From: Tetrahymena thermophila SB210
Lineage: Eukaryota > Ciliophora > Oligohymenophorea > Hymenostomatida > Tetrahymenidae
DNA: 64,000 bases
Assembly (NCBI RefSeq): GCF_000189635.1
Contig: NW_002476554.1
Location: forward strand, 190,731-254,730
Direction of reading: 5' to 3'
Positions 1 to 12,544 of the stretch are shown piece after piece. The position numbers were made by a program, and so were the translations under genes. The notes under the pieces were generated by a model that did no database searches, had not been told where the DNA came from, and was given only the letters and a program-made list of their open reading frames with translations. Each line of letters begins with the position of its first letter. Within the stretch, counting starts at the first letter, position 1.

Positions 1-113
1 TTGAAATTAACTGATAATTCATACATAATTAATAAATTTATAAATAATTAAGCAATTAAGCATTCATTTAGCCTTTTTAAGGTTTACAATTTAAAGTTAA
101 AGTAAAAGAAGTC
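1..113. other. 5' flank of first gene
   Basis: AT-rich leader with no coding signal. There is no telomeric GGGGTT repeat, so the window does not begin at a macronuclear chromosome end. Confidence 0.6.
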
Positions 114-590
114 ATGTCAGCATTTATTCCTAATCCTCCTAACTCTGCTTGGTAACAGCCTGTCGATCTTTACAACGAAGTAATTTATTTAGATTGTCAT
201 AATTTTGGATAAGTTAACAACAACAAAAAAAGGATTTATTAGAGCAAGAAGAACTCGCATATGAGGAAGAACTTAAAGCAGTAATTATTATTAAAAGAGA
301 TTAATTTAGTAAAATATTGAATAAAAGATATATGTTCATGAAGTTAATTATAATTTTGGTATGGAGTGTCGTGATGACAACTACTAAGACGATGGTAAAT
401 TATTAATTAAATTTTAATGATATTTTGATTATTCATCTATTAATTAATTAGAAGAAATGGAAGATCCTGAGGACTACGATGACACTTAAAGATAGGGAGA
501 AAGATATGTAAAATAAAATAAAAAAAGTCATCCAATAAAAAGGTTTTTTATTAATACAAAAAGGATGAAGGAATGGATGTTTAATAATGA
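114..590 (+). CDS. small acidic protein, five exons, function unknown
   Basis: Read with TAA/TAG as Gln, five exons join cleanly: 114-179, 245-280, 328-394, 452-507 and 564-590. The introns are 65, 47, 57 and 56 bp, each with GT...AG borders, and the phases agree. The product is about 83 residues, begins MSAFIPNPP and ends in GMDVQQ before TGA. The second half is strongly acidic (runs of D and E around residues 50-65) with a conserved-looking stretch of alternating hydrophobic residues near residues 35-45. There is no signal peptide, membrane segment or motif I recognise. The consistent splice pattern is the main evidence for a real gene. It may be an acidic regulatory or chaperone-like peptide, but that is only a guess. 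Confidence 0.72.
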
Positions 591-1332
591 TAATAAGTAG
601 GATTCAGCTTTTATTTAATTAAAACAAACATATGATATAATTTTGGTTGAGTTTAGACAGACGATTTATATCTTAAATTATTTTACTTTATATTAATAGT
701 TCAAAAATTCATCAAAATATGAAATATAATCTGTATTTATTTATCTGTTTATCGACCTATCGATCTATTCTCTCTTTATATTTTCAGAAATAGAAATTAT
801 GTCATTATAAATAAAAGACATTAAGAAATTTATTTTTCATATTAAAATTTAAGTTAATATCAGTGAGGAATCGACACACACACAATCAATCTATCAAATA
901 TTAATTTTGTAATAAATAGTTATACGATAAGTAAGTATATTGGATTATTTTTTAAAAAACTAAATCCAAATAATTTTAACAAGGATATGAGAGTTTATTT
1001 TTCCAAAAAAAAATTCATTTTTATTAATAAATAATATTCATTAATTTTAAAAATATTTTCTTTTTATTGTTTTTAAGTTATTTATGAAATTAATAATAAA
1101 CAAACTACATATAGATGACATACTTTAAATTAAATTAAATATTAGTTAATGATTAGATTTGTAATTATTTGAGTTATTTATTGTTGATAGTAAGTAAGTA
1201 ACTAAGTTAGTAGGAATCATAATTTAGTAGCTAACTTAGTAAAAATAATAAAAACATATTAAAATAATAATCTGAATTAAAATCAATTTAAATTAAAGCA
1301 AAATAATACAACAAACATTCATTCATTCAATT
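591..1332. other. intergenic, AT-rich
   Basis: An open frame runs on past the TGA of the upstream gene in one phase, but its composition is that of non-coding DNA. I see no gene, RNA or repeat beyond short tetranucleotide runs. Confidence 0.6.
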
Positions 1333-2449
1333 ATGGAAAGAGTTTAAGAATTGCAGCAGAGCTTAAATAAAATTTATGACAATTTTAAGGAAAGCTAATT
1401 TGAAGTAAATAAAATTAGATTGATTGATTATCAGTCAAACTTCATAATTTAATGTTAATTTATTAGCTGGTTCATTAATTTGATGTTTAAAAACTTGAAT
1501 ATGCTGAGTCTATAAGTGCCCTGAGTGAAGCTAAAAGGAACTTGGAGCTTAATAGACATAGAATTACATAAAAAAAGGGCTTGTTGGTAGAGGGTATTAA
1601 TAAAAGAATAGAAACATGTAAGCAGCTACAACCTCAATAAATATGTAAAAAAAATTGAAAAATTTAAAAGATTAAGAATTTTTTTTTATCAAATTAAGAT
1701 ACTATTGAAGCCTATGATAAAGATAATCCTCTTTATGAGATTTTCGTTTGGATATTTGGTGTTGTTTATAAAATTCCCACTGAAAATTTGGAGCTAAAAA
1801 AAACAATAAATCTGTTGATGATTGAAGAAGGCAGAGAATTTATTATTAAACTAGCAGCTTTTAATAGCAAAGACTTATCAGAATAAGAATTGGAGGCAAC
1901 AAATATTCTCTTAGAAAAATAATAAGAATATCTTTCTTAGGATATAGAACTGACAAAAAAACTCTAGTTAATGAAGCTTTTTAATATAATTCTAATGATT
2001 GCACATGAAAAAGAATTAACAGACGACATTGAATTCAATACTAAACAGATGATTTAAGTAATAAAATAGCATAAAAATAAATAATATTTCATTTGCAAAA
2101 AAAAATAAACAAATTTTTTATAATAAAAACCTGAATATTTATTATCAAAATAAATCAAACATTTCTTATTATTTTAGGAATAAGAAAAGGTAAAATTCTA
2201 TGATTAGGATGAAAAATGTTAGAGTTTGAAAATTTAATACATGAAAGAGTAGCAACAAAACAATAAAATATTCCACCATGCTTTATCAACTATAAGCTAA
2301 GGAGTAACAATTATTATTAATAAATAAATAAATATTTAATTAAAAAATTAAATTATTAATTTGATTTATTTCTACTTTTTATAATTTAAACTATTTTTAA
2401 CTGTTTGTTATAAATAAATACTATAAAGTTAAAAAATCTCAAGCTTTGA
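1333..2449 (+). CDS. coiled-coil protein of about 242 residues, unknown
   Basis: Proposed exons are 1333-1404, 1467-1617, 1699-2057, 2178-2303 and 2429-2449, giving 242 codons plus TGA with matching phases. The first two exons encode a helical, Gln/Glu/Lys-rich stretch with leucine periodicity. The central exon carries a more globular segment (about residues 75-130, with FVWIFGVVYKIP), and the end returns to charged helix. No catalytic motif is visible. The last exon is the weakest part: it codes for only six residues and depends on an acceptor near 2428, and another acceptor at 2443 would give almost the same end. The gene converges on the minus-strand TAD3-like gene, with about 70 bp between the stops. 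A role as a structural or complex subunit is inferred from composition only. Confidence 0.68.
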
Positions 2450-2519
2450 AAATATTAAAAAATAAATGATTCTCTCGTAAATTTATGAAGAAATTAGTGA
2501 AAGGCCAGAGATGATAAAA

Positions 2520-4056
2520 TCATTTTTGCAACTCATCTTGTTGCTTTAAGTTGTTCAAAGTGGTATTTGCATATTCAGACTCTACATTTTAGAAAACTAG
2601 GAAAGAATGATTGAGAGAATCCATGTGGTTAATCATTAGATCCTCATTCAACCCACCAAATTGCTCCTGCTTAGGGTTTTTAAGTGAATAATATACTCTT
2701 CTTACTCTTGAATGGACTAATTAAATGAATAATTCATAATTGATTTTGTAAGGCATTTATTAAAAGATAGTTAGTTAAAATTGTTTGTTATTTTATGAAA
2801 TAAAAATAATAAAATATCATTAATCAATTAATAAATATTTAAATGCTTTTAATATTTCAAATAATCCTAAAAATATCTAGTTTAAATATTATTAAGTAAT
2901 TACTTAAAGCCATTGAGCACATAATACAGGGTTCTTAAACAATGAAAATATCTAAACCAGTGCAATAATAATAAGATGATAAAGATTCTTCAATGCTTTC
3001 TTCACTTTTTCTTTTGCTGTTAATTTTATCTTTCTTCTCTTCTTCTTATTCTTATTCAAGTGTATCAGGCTACTTTTCTTCTTTTTTAGTTTTTTATTTC
3101 AAATAATTATATAAAATAATTTATGAATACTTTCTTATTAGCTAGCATTTAATTATGATTCTTATTTTACTTCAATCGTATCTTGTTTTTAAATGAGTAA
3201 ATAATTTATATTTTTTAAATTTCAATTTGCAAATGCTTAAATGTTTATTTGTTTGTTTACCATCTTGTTTGTCTTTGACTTTTTCAATACTTGCTTTTTG
3301 CTAGGCAGTTACTATATAATTTTAGCCAAATAGCTTCATAACATTCATAGTACAATGTTTAATGCTATTTTGCTTTCTGCAAGTTTCATCAACTGCAAAT
3401 TAAAGGATTTTCTTTTTAATTGGATCATAAATGGCACATGCATTAAATTTATTATTTTTTTCATACGTTTGCTTGGCTTAATCAATGCATTATCTCATTA
3501 CTTGATTAATTTCTTACTATTCAAAATCAGTAAACTGCACTATTTCATACTGCTATACTTTATAGGTAATAGGCCAATACTTGTTAAATTGCTAATATTA
3601 TTCCTAAGTATATTCAAAAAAGCTTTATTAATTTAATACTAAAATAAAGGCAATTCTTAATTTATTTATTTATTCCATATAATTATTTTAAGCTTACCTT
3701 TGTCCTTGGTATGTTTACAGCAACCTCCACTTCTTTTAAAGAATATGGATTGATTTCTTCAGGGATGTTTTACTCTACCTCTTCATTAAAATCCTTTTAA
3801 ATATAAATTATAGATTATTTATACATCTACTTTAATTACTTGATACATCTTTTAATCTCAGAAAAAATTAGACATTTGATGGGTTTTCTTCAGACTTTCT
3901 GATCCTCTTGATATGATTCAGATTCTTTAAATTAAAATATTAGTCGTTTCCGTATTTTTTAATCATAACATTTGTTTTCTTGTTTTCAAATTCAATGACT
4001 ATCGCTTGCTAAATGTTAGCAGATGCCAAAAATTCTTTAGGAAGTAGTTATTGCAT
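2520..4056 (-). CDS. TAD3: tRNA-specific adenosine deaminase subunit TAD3/ADAT3-like
   Basis: Five exons on the minus strand (4056-3847, 3793-3698, 3603-3261, 3080-2904, 2716-2520) give 340 residues. The C-terminal half is a cytidine-deaminase fold. A H-C-T motif sits near residue 185, and the zinc-binding motif EPCIMCSMAL lies near residues 266-275, preceded by YCTGLDIFIV and followed by IHSRVRRVYYS. This order is typical of the ADAT3/Tad3 subunit, which pairs with the catalytic ADAT2 to convert A34 to inosine in tRNA anticodons. The Glu expected two residues after the zinc-binding His is Thr here, which fits the non-catalytic nature of Tad3. A Lys/Glu-rich linker of about 35 residues separates the two zinc motifs. 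The acceptor at 3081 is chosen by phase and could shift by one codon. Confidence 0.9.
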
Positions 4057-4507
4057 TTATAGAACAAATTTATTTATTTTTAATTTATATATTTAATTTT
4101 CATTTTAAAATATATTCTAAAATATTATTTTTTAACAAATCATGCTGGAAAATCAGAAGAAAATCTAATAAAATAAGAAAAATTTGGATTTTAAAAATAA
4201 TTTTATGAATATTGTGCTATCAATTTTAGTAATTAAGATTAAAAGAAATATTAACAAAATAAAGTATGTTTGTTTTACGTATGTATGTAATTTATATATA
4301 AATGTGCAAATTAAAAATATTTAATTGATTTATTTTGATACTAAGAATCTAACTTGCCCATTGTTATTTCTATCAATCTAACTAAATATTAGCTAAATTT
4401 AATGGAACAATGCATTCATTCATATTTAATTGATTGCTCGTTAGTAAATATGTATTAATTTATTTATTTATTTATTTATTATCTATTTTATTTTATTAAT
4501 TTTCAAT
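4057..4507. other. intergenic, AT-rich
   Basis: The short spacer between two minus-strand genes contains TTTA/ATTT runs. I see no coding exon or structured RNA. Confidence 0.6.
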
Positions 4508-4663
4508 TCAAGCAGTGGCAGCTTCGGCAGCAGGGGCGAAGTACTTAGCCAAAACTTTCAAAGATCCATAAATCAAAGTGGCTTTAATAACTGCTTAAAG
4601 ATATTTCTAGTTATTTTTTTGTGATTTCTTTTATTATTCTTGCTTGTTTTGGATGATGAACAT
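4508..4663 (-). CDS. 51-residue protein with Ala-rich C-terminus, unknown
   Basis: A single open frame runs from ATG at 4663 to TGA at 4508. The C-terminal half (AVIKATLIYGSLKVLAKYF, then an Ala/Glu-rich tail) uses codons rich in C and G (GCC, AAG, TAC, TTC) in strong contrast to its surroundings, as in highly expressed Tetrahymena genes. The N-terminal half is Gln/Lys-rich and AT-rich, so it might be a 5' exon boundary or leader rather than protein. The C-terminal part could form one amphipathic or membrane helix. Small proteins of this type occur as accessory subunits of mitochondrial complexes, but nothing here proves that. Confidence 0.6.
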
Positions 4664-5890
4664 TTTTATATATTTATTTACTTCTAAGTATTTATTTTTT
4701 AAAGTTTTATTTGCAATTTCAATTATTGTAAATTTCTTTGACAAGTTAAACTCTATATAAATTTATTATTTATTATCTCTCTTAATCAATCTATCTATCT
4801 TTCTTTCTTACTACCAAAAGAGCTTAAATTTATTAAGTATTTCTAATTCTTTCTAGATGTTTTTATCAATTAATAAGAAATAAATGGATCTATCATCCAT
4901 TAATTAAGATATTTCCATTTAATTATAATTATAATAATATAGCCGCATATAAAATTTAATTTTTAAAGAAAAAAATACCTTATTTAAAGTTTTAAAGATT
5001 GATTTTATTTATTTTACTATTTGTTTTTTAACTCAATAAAATGTAAAATTAACTAATTAATTTATTAAACATCTTATAAATAAAATAATAAAAATAAATT
5101 TGATAGAATACTAATTTCAAATAATAATATAAAGAAGTTGGTCATAAACCTATATATTAATTCCTCTCATTAAAATATAAATGAGAATTTTAGAGTAGTA
5201 AAATTAACTATTCTTAATATATCTATGAATTTCTATTGAAAATTAATATACTCTATCTACATTCTCATTAATTAAGGACAGACAGACAGACAGATAATAG
5301 ACCAAAAAATAGTTTTAATTAAAAAAATATAATATTTTTTTTTAAGGTATCGGTTATTTCTTAAATATATTGAATGATTTTCAAATGCTATTTATATATA
5401 ATTAAATAAGAATAAATATTTAGTTTAATTTTAACAATTTTATATGTTTTTAGTATAATTTAGATTTGAAAATTGATATTTAAGCAAATAAATTATTAAA
5501 AGATTTTAAAGCAAAATTTATTTTTATAAATATTTTTATTTGTCTAACAATATCAAATATTTGCATATTTTGTTTTCAAAAAATAAATATTTATCTAACA
5601 TAAAAAAATAAAGGGTTTTATTCTTGAAAGAACTTTTTGTTGATAGAATATATAATCAATGAATAAATAAATATACGAGCAAATAAATCAAATGAATAAA
5701 TAATAAATAGACAGATTTTCAATTTTTAAAAAATTTTTAGAAAATACAACAAAATTAATTATGCAATAAAGCTGACTTTTTACCTATCTATATACTTAAT
5801 TACTTATTTCTATATTTAAATATTAAAATTAGTAAAAATATAAGTGATATTTATTTATTTATTTAATTAGTTAATTGATTGATTGATTGA
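4664..5890. other. intergenic, AT-rich
   Basis: More than 1.2 kb of AT-rich DNA with simple runs (for example a GACA repeat near 5278-5294). No exon with balanced codon use was found on either strand. Confidence 0.55.
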
Positions 5891-7495
5891 TCAATCGTCA
5901 TCGATCTTAATTTTATCTTCATCATCAGATGATCCTGATGAGATTCCACTGCTACTTGATTCGTAAGAGGAATCTTCTGCTCTATAAATAATTTTACTGC
6001 CTAAGAGGTTTTGTACATTTTCTTGGGCAACCAGTTGTTATAAGATTTACTGCTCATCATGATAGGAGTCGTTTTTGTGAGTGAAATCATTATAGTCTAT
6101 TTTATCTTTAGTTTCATATGGATTGTTTCCACCTGATGGTATATTAAAAGATCCCTTTCTATTTATATAGGGATCCATATGTATATCTTTATTATTTTGC
6201 TTTTCAATGTCCATCATCATAGAATTGTTATTTATAATATTTTAATACTTATTGTCTGCATACTCAATTGACATATCACCTTTTGAAATGGAATCGTAAT
6301 CTCCTTTCATAACACTATTATTTGCTGAAGGATTTGCTTGCTAATATGTGCTATTTATTTAGCTCGTACCTTAATTGTTGTTATTTGTATTTGATGGTGT
6401 TCCTTCAGGTACTTTAATTTTTGGCTTTCTTCCTTTTTTCTTAGGCTGTAATTACTCAGCATGCTAGAGCTTAAATTGTTATATTTTTAATTCCTGCTCT
6501 TTTTACTATTGCAAATGTGCTTAAATTTTCATTTGCTTTATTCTTTCTGCTTCCTATTATTATTCTATTGTCATTGTTTCATCTAAAGCAGATTTAGCTT
6601 GAGAAATATCGTTTGCCAAAATACTTGCTCTATAAAGTGGTTTTTTCTGTTTTCTCACTCCACCATTTTTATCCAAATACTGCTATCTTAAACGTTTTTC
6701 TTTTTCCTATCTCAAGCATGGCTTTTCACAGTAGTCATGAGGACAATAATGTCTCCTAACTAGTTAATTGCAGCATCTGCAGTATTTTTCAGGAATGTTA
6801 TGCTTTTTGGGTAAATTATCAATTTTCTATTGCAAAAGCTAATCCTTTGTCAAATACTTGTACTTGAAAGAAGGTGCTTCTATTTCTTCATCAACAAACA
6901 TGCCATCGTCTGCCATTTTTGTTTTGTACATTCTGAAAACAGGGTCTTTTTAAATTAATTTTCCATACATTTGTAAATTCTTTTTTTCTTTTTTCTTCTC
7001 TCCTGCTGTCTTTTCTTTGTCTATACCCAAAATCTTAGAAGACGCGGCAACAGAAACAGGATTAGCATCAGTGGATGCAGTTATTGTAGCATAAGTAGTA
7101 GCTTTGTTGTTTTAACTCTTAATATTATAATAAACGAGCTCATAATCCTTCAATTTGCTTTCCTATTCTTCGTAGTCATTTATAAAATCATCGTAGTGCT
7201 CATCATTCTTTCTTTTTTCTTTTATCCTTGCTTAAGTCAAAGGCCTTCTGAAAAACTCTTATCTTTCTAACTTGAGTTATCTCTTGATTTCGTAAATCCT
7301 ATCAACGCATAAATCTATTGACTGAATTTCATCAATAAGAAACTCCTTTATTAAATTCTGTTTTTTAATACCTAATGTCATGCATCTAACAGATTTATCC
7401 AAAGTAGTTTCTCTCAATTTGGGCTCTTTGAACTTAAACTTCATGATATCCTTGATAACCGCCTAATCCTTTTTTACAGAAGCCAAAGTAGACAT
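5891..7495 (-). CDS. 534-residue Cys-cluster and AT-hook-like protein, unknown
   Basis: A single uninterrupted frame from ATG at 7495 to TGA at 5891 encodes 534 residues. The first 130 residues are charged and helical. A compact Cys/His cluster lies at about residues 239-260: CRCC, then HYCPHDYCEKPC, that is six Cys and two His, suitable for zinc binding. A basic KKKGRKPKI segment near residues 350-358 resembles an AT-hook. Between them is a Gln-rich helical stretch, and the C-terminus is Asn/Ser-rich and ends in acidic residues (SSDDEDKIKIDDD). The combination suggests a nuclear, chromatin-associated protein. I do not recognise the family. There are no introns, which is unusual for this neighbourhood. 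Confidence 0.85.
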
Positions 7496-9249
7496 TTGTT
7501 TATTTGCTTATATATATATATTGCAATCGACCTAACTAACTCTTTATAATAAATTTATTTATTTATTTATTTATTGTTTTTTATTTATTAGTTTGCCAAC
7601 TTAAGTTTTAATTCCTCTTTTTGTTGTTGTCTTACTTATTTAATACAAACAATTTTTAAATATAATATTTTGTTTTTGCTATAAATAAAGTTTTGTCTAT
7701 GATTTAATTAACTAAAATGCCTTCGATAAATAAATAATTCATAAGAAATTTCATTCAATTTGCACACTAAAAATTATTATTTGCATTTATTTTTATTTAC
7801 TACCCCCGCCTCTTGTTGCAAATTTAAAAGAAATTATCGTTCTTTCAATTAAAAATGTATGTTATTGTTAATTAAACCATTTATGGAAACATTATTTATT
7901 AAAAGATATCTTTGAGTAAAGTATTTATATCTACAACCTAACTATTATAAAAACATACATATGTACATACAACAATTTTAAATCCAATTTATTTTTGGTT
8001 AGCATTAATTTTTAATTTAACTGTCATGTAAATAATTTCTCTTTTTAAAAATTATTTAAGCAAGAATAAATAAATAAATATCTTTCTTCTTTATTTATTG
8101 TAATAAATTAAAAATATATTTGTAAAAGATTTCTTTCTATTTTAATGTAATTTTTCTTAATTTCGATAAAATCACCATTCATTTATTCAATAAATAAATA
8201 TACTCTATTAATTATCAATCAGCAGTTAGCAAAAACATTTTAATAAATTATTTAGAATATTGTCTAAATTTTTTATTCGTTCAAAAAATAGCAAGTAAAT
8301 AAATGTTTTTAAATGATAAAATTATTACTAAAATATTTTGTTAGACAAAAAAAATTCACTGATATACAGATTTTTTTAATTAAAAATGTTTAAAGTTTTA
8401 TTTCTAATATTTTTTTAAAGTTAGTTTTAAAAAATTTATCTAATAAGAATAATTAAAAATAAATTAATTTTTATCTAATTAATCAACAAAATAAATAAAG
8501 ATATTAAAAGCTATATATGAATAGAATGTATTAATTAAATATTAATTATTAAAATTAAAAACACACTTAATAAATAAAATATTATTAAGCAAATATTTAT
8601 TTTTATGAAAATAAACTCTAATTTAATAAATTATTAAATAAAACACAAGTTTTAACAAAAATTTTATATAAAACATTAACAAAAATACTAAGATAAATTG
8701 ATTAAATTAATTAATTTCCTTTAAATAATTTTTAAAAAGATTATTTTTTAATAATTTGAAATTTAGTTTTTAAATTGACTTCTTATTTTAATTCTAAATT
8801 TTATCAAAAATTTTAAAAGATTTAAAAATTTGTTTTGATAAAATAGAAAAATTTAGTTTTTTAACTGAATGGTTCTGAAGAAATTTGAATTATCATATTC
8901 TTATTGATTTTAATATTTAATCTAAATTAATAAAATAAAAATAAAAATTAATTAATTTAAATTATTATTCAAAATTGATTTTCTATTTCAACATGAATAG
9001 CTTTTGTTGATTCAAATCCTACCTGACTGTATTTAAAGGGATTGAATAAATAGAATAGCTTTGCTTGTGTTTAAATTTCTGATTTTTGGAATATAAAAAA
9101 TAAATACTTTATTGTATAATTATTTGCTTTTACTTGTTAAATTAAAAAAAGAGAATCTTTTCAACTTGCTTGAATAAATTATTCAGTAATAAATAAAAGT
9201 CAATTCTTATTTTAATTATTTATACAATCAAGCAAGTTAAAAATAAAGT
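7496..9249. other. intergenic, AT-rich
   Basis: This is the shared upstream region of two divergent genes. It contains a C-rich spot near 7801-7812 and many TAAATAAA-like runs. No exon or RNA gene is recognisable. Confidence 0.55.
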
Positions 9250-12200
9250 ATGTAAATGAATCTTAATAGTAGCAACTACGACTAGTTATTTAACGAAAAA
9301 AGCGCTTAAAGACAGAATGATTACAATAAGCTGGGTTCTAGCAGACTCAGCTATCAAACACCAAATTTAAAAAACTCTTAGACTTTGAACCAAAGCTACT
9401 CCGAGCAAATTAAAAATATATATGGGAGTGTAGGTAGTAATTAATTGATTAGTTGAAATGTTGATATTAAAATAAATAATTATTCATTTAAAAAGATTAA
9501 AATGATTTAGCAATCAAAAACGAATTAACTTAGATTTAAATGGAGGAATTTTATCTTAATAAGTTGAGGGAATAAAGAGAAAAGGTAAATCTTATTTAAA
9601 ATTCATACATTTGCACAAATAATTTAGCTTTAAAATAATTTAAATATTCAAACATCGAAAACCAATTTAAAATTATTTGACTTATAGATGGAATACTTGC
9701 GAAGCGAATTTAGCAAAAAAGACAAAATCATTTTGCAGTATTAGGAGGAGATTATTTATTTGAAAGGTAGAGAAAACTTAGTTTGCTATTTTTTTCATAT
9801 GCTTAATCAAAATAAATAAAAATAAATAAATAGAAATATTACAAGACTCAGACACATTAAAACTTTAGTTTGATAGCATGCAATAGATAATTAACAGACT
9901 TGAAGATATTAACTAAAGAGATAATTAAGAATTATGTAGATTGAGAGAGGACAATGAAAAACTATCAAGATAATTTTAGAATAAAGATAAATACATATAA
10001 GATTTAAAAGATGAAAACTAGTTAATTTAGGTATGTTTATTTATTTATTTATTATTACTTTCAATCAATATATTTTTATTTACTTATTTGTTTGTTTGTA
10101 TTTCAAACATTTTATTTATTTATTTATTTAATAACGAATAGCTTTTTTGAAATTTCGATTCTATTTTCAAGCAAGATATTTATTTTATTTATTTATTCAC
10201 TCACTTTAATAAAAAGTCCATGCAATAAGAAATGGAAGAAACAGTCAGAAAATTCAAACTTGTGATGCAAGAAAAAGAATATACATACAACGAGTAAATT
10301 AAGAGTTTAAAGCTAGAAAACGAAAGACTATAGCAAGAAATCGAAATTAGCAAAGTTGATTCAGAACTCACTAAAACTAGATCTTAAAATTATGAAGAGC
10401 TATCTAAATCATTGATAGAGCTAAAAAAGCATAATTAAGAGCTTGTATAAGAACTAACAAAAGAATAAGAATAAGTAATAATTAATATATTTTAAACTAT
10501 TTATTTTTACATTTGGAAACACAATAAAAGCAAAATTACAGTCATAAAAATATCAATTTATATTTAGAATTTGCAATTTTAATTTCAAAAATTAGGTTTT
10601 AATGCATTAAAAAAACAACTTTTATTAATTAGTAAGTATTTATGACTTAATAAAAATTATTCTTTATTTTAATTTTATGATTTTTTTTGCCTTGCAAAGA
10701 GCTTTTTGCTATTATTTAAAAAGTCTCTTTTAAGATTAGTTAAAGCGAATTATTTATTTTATGTTAATAAAAGAACTTCAAAAATGAAAAAGTTATTGCA
10801 GAGCTGAAAAACTAGCAAGTTGAACAGAAAAAATAGTTAGATTCAAAGTTAAAGTAATTAAACGACAAATAATCTGAATAATCATTTTAGCTTGAGGATT
10901 TCAAAGAAAAAGAAAGTAAATATTTTAATTTATTAATAAAAAGGAATATAGTTGCAAATAAACAAACAAATAAAAAAGAATCATCAAATTATTAATATAA
11001 ATAAATATCGAAATGGCAAATAGCTTACTAGTAAGTATAACATTTAAAAATAAATAGAGTAAATTCATCAATAAATATTTTTAAAAAATTGTATTAATTA
11101 ATATTCTTGACTTATTATCAAATTTATGATAAAATAAAAATCCAAAAGCAAATAAATAAATACATTAAGAAAATGTACCACAAAAAAATGAATTAATACA
11201 ATTTTTTATATTTATTTCAATAAAAGAAAATTATTTTATTCAAAAATTTATTAGTTTTATTTAACAAGAAAAATAAATTGTTTGTTTCATGAATAATTCA
11301 ATTAATTTGTTGAATTATTTGAGTTTTTTTAAATATAAAAGATTTGATATATTTTTTTAAAAAATGAATGATAGCGATGCGTTATTATTTGGTGTATAAT
11401 ATTGATATTTTTTTAATTAAATTTGTAATTTATTAGAGGAGTATCTTAAAAGCATAGAAGAGCTGCAAAAGAGTAAAAAAGATTTAGAAAAGAAAATCAA
11501 ATCTTCTAAAGAATAAAAAAAACTGCTGGAGTAAGAGATAAAGCTTATCAAAGAAAGAAACAGTGAACTTGACATAGTTTATATGCGCTAAAAAGAATAG
11601 TGCAAGTAGCTTGAGCTTGAGATAATTGAATAATCTGCAGCAATAAAGTAAACAAACTATTTTACAATTCATTTAAAATTATTTTCTTACATAGAAATTC
11701 AAAAGAAAAAGAAATTGTAAAAATGAATTATGCAAAAACTAATGAAAGAAAGAAAGAAATAGCTATTTAAAATTACTATTTAAATTTTTTTTAGAAATTT
11801 ATCTATCATCGAAAAGAAAAATTTAACAAAACTAACTAACTAATTAGCTATTATTTTACCCAATTAATTTGTAAATTGATTTTGTTACAGTTCAACACAA
11901 ATCTGAAAATCAATGTTAATTTTGGTTGATAAATTATGTTTATGATTTATTTGAATAGTATATCTTAAATATTTCAGATCCTTGAATTTTAATTTGAATA
12001 AAACAAAGATAACATTAAACAGACTTAAAGAATAATCTCTAGCTTTAGAAAGATTAAGAAGTGGAAATACTGCACTTGAAGTAAGAAAATAGCCAGCTTA
12101 GAGAATAGGTTATTCATTTGCATGAAAAAGAAGAGAGAGAAAAGCAAATTCGTTATTAATTAGAGAAGGTAATCAATCTACCTACAAACCAACCATTTTT

Positions 12201-12544
12201 AAAAAATTATTTATTTATAATATTCATTTTTATATTTATTCTTATTCAAAAATTTATTAATATTCTAAAATTTTTTGATTTTGAAAGATATTTTTATTCA
12301 TTTAATATCAAATTAGATTAAATAAGACTTGATATGTGCAAGGAATAGCGAGGTAGAGAGACTTGATTAGTGTTTTCATGAATTTTAGATGACTTCTCAT
12401 TTAGTGAATAATCATGACTAATTTTTAACAAATGCAGTTAAAGATTCTATGTTGCCTTCTCGTTCATCTCACAGAAAGGGAGGCTCAGAAAAGGATATTT
12501 AAAAATCTATTGCAAATTAATAAAAAAAATCTTTGAGAAATTGA
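9250..12544 (+). CDS. long coiled-coil protein, nine exons
   Basis: Exons: 9250-9433, 9511-9594, 9688-9766, 9834-10030, 10217-10474, 10774-10915, 11437-11647, about 12010-12168, and 12317-12544. Together they give 513 residues. The N-terminal 60 residues are Ser/Asn/Gln-rich. Residues of about 70-430 are almost continuous heptad-like helix rich in Glu, Lys, Gln and Leu. The last 75 residues are less helical and contain SMLPSRSSHRKGG and a basic end. This pattern is typical of cytoskeletal, basal-body or axonemal scaffold proteins, but no family signature is clear. The acceptor of exon 8 is the least certain: the first AG after the pyrimidine tract (11978) gives a frame that stops early, so a later AG at 12009 was chosen by phase. 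The 520-bp and 360-bp introns are long for this window. Confidence 0.8.

Noticed and set aside
2462-2706. Plus-strand frame starting MILSQIYEE
   Set aside because: It overlaps the last exon of the TAD3-like gene; the minus-strand reading matches the deaminase C-terminus, so this one is a shadow.
3355-3636. Open frame on the plus strand with hydrophobic translation
   Set aside because: It is the antisense of exon 3 of the TAD3-like gene, which has clear family motifs on the minus strand.
12186-12194. AAACCAACC, the core of the Tetrahymena chromosome breakage sequence
   Set aside because: The next base is A rather than the required pyrimidine, and it lies in an intron of an apparently intact gene with no telomere nearby. 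Probably chance.
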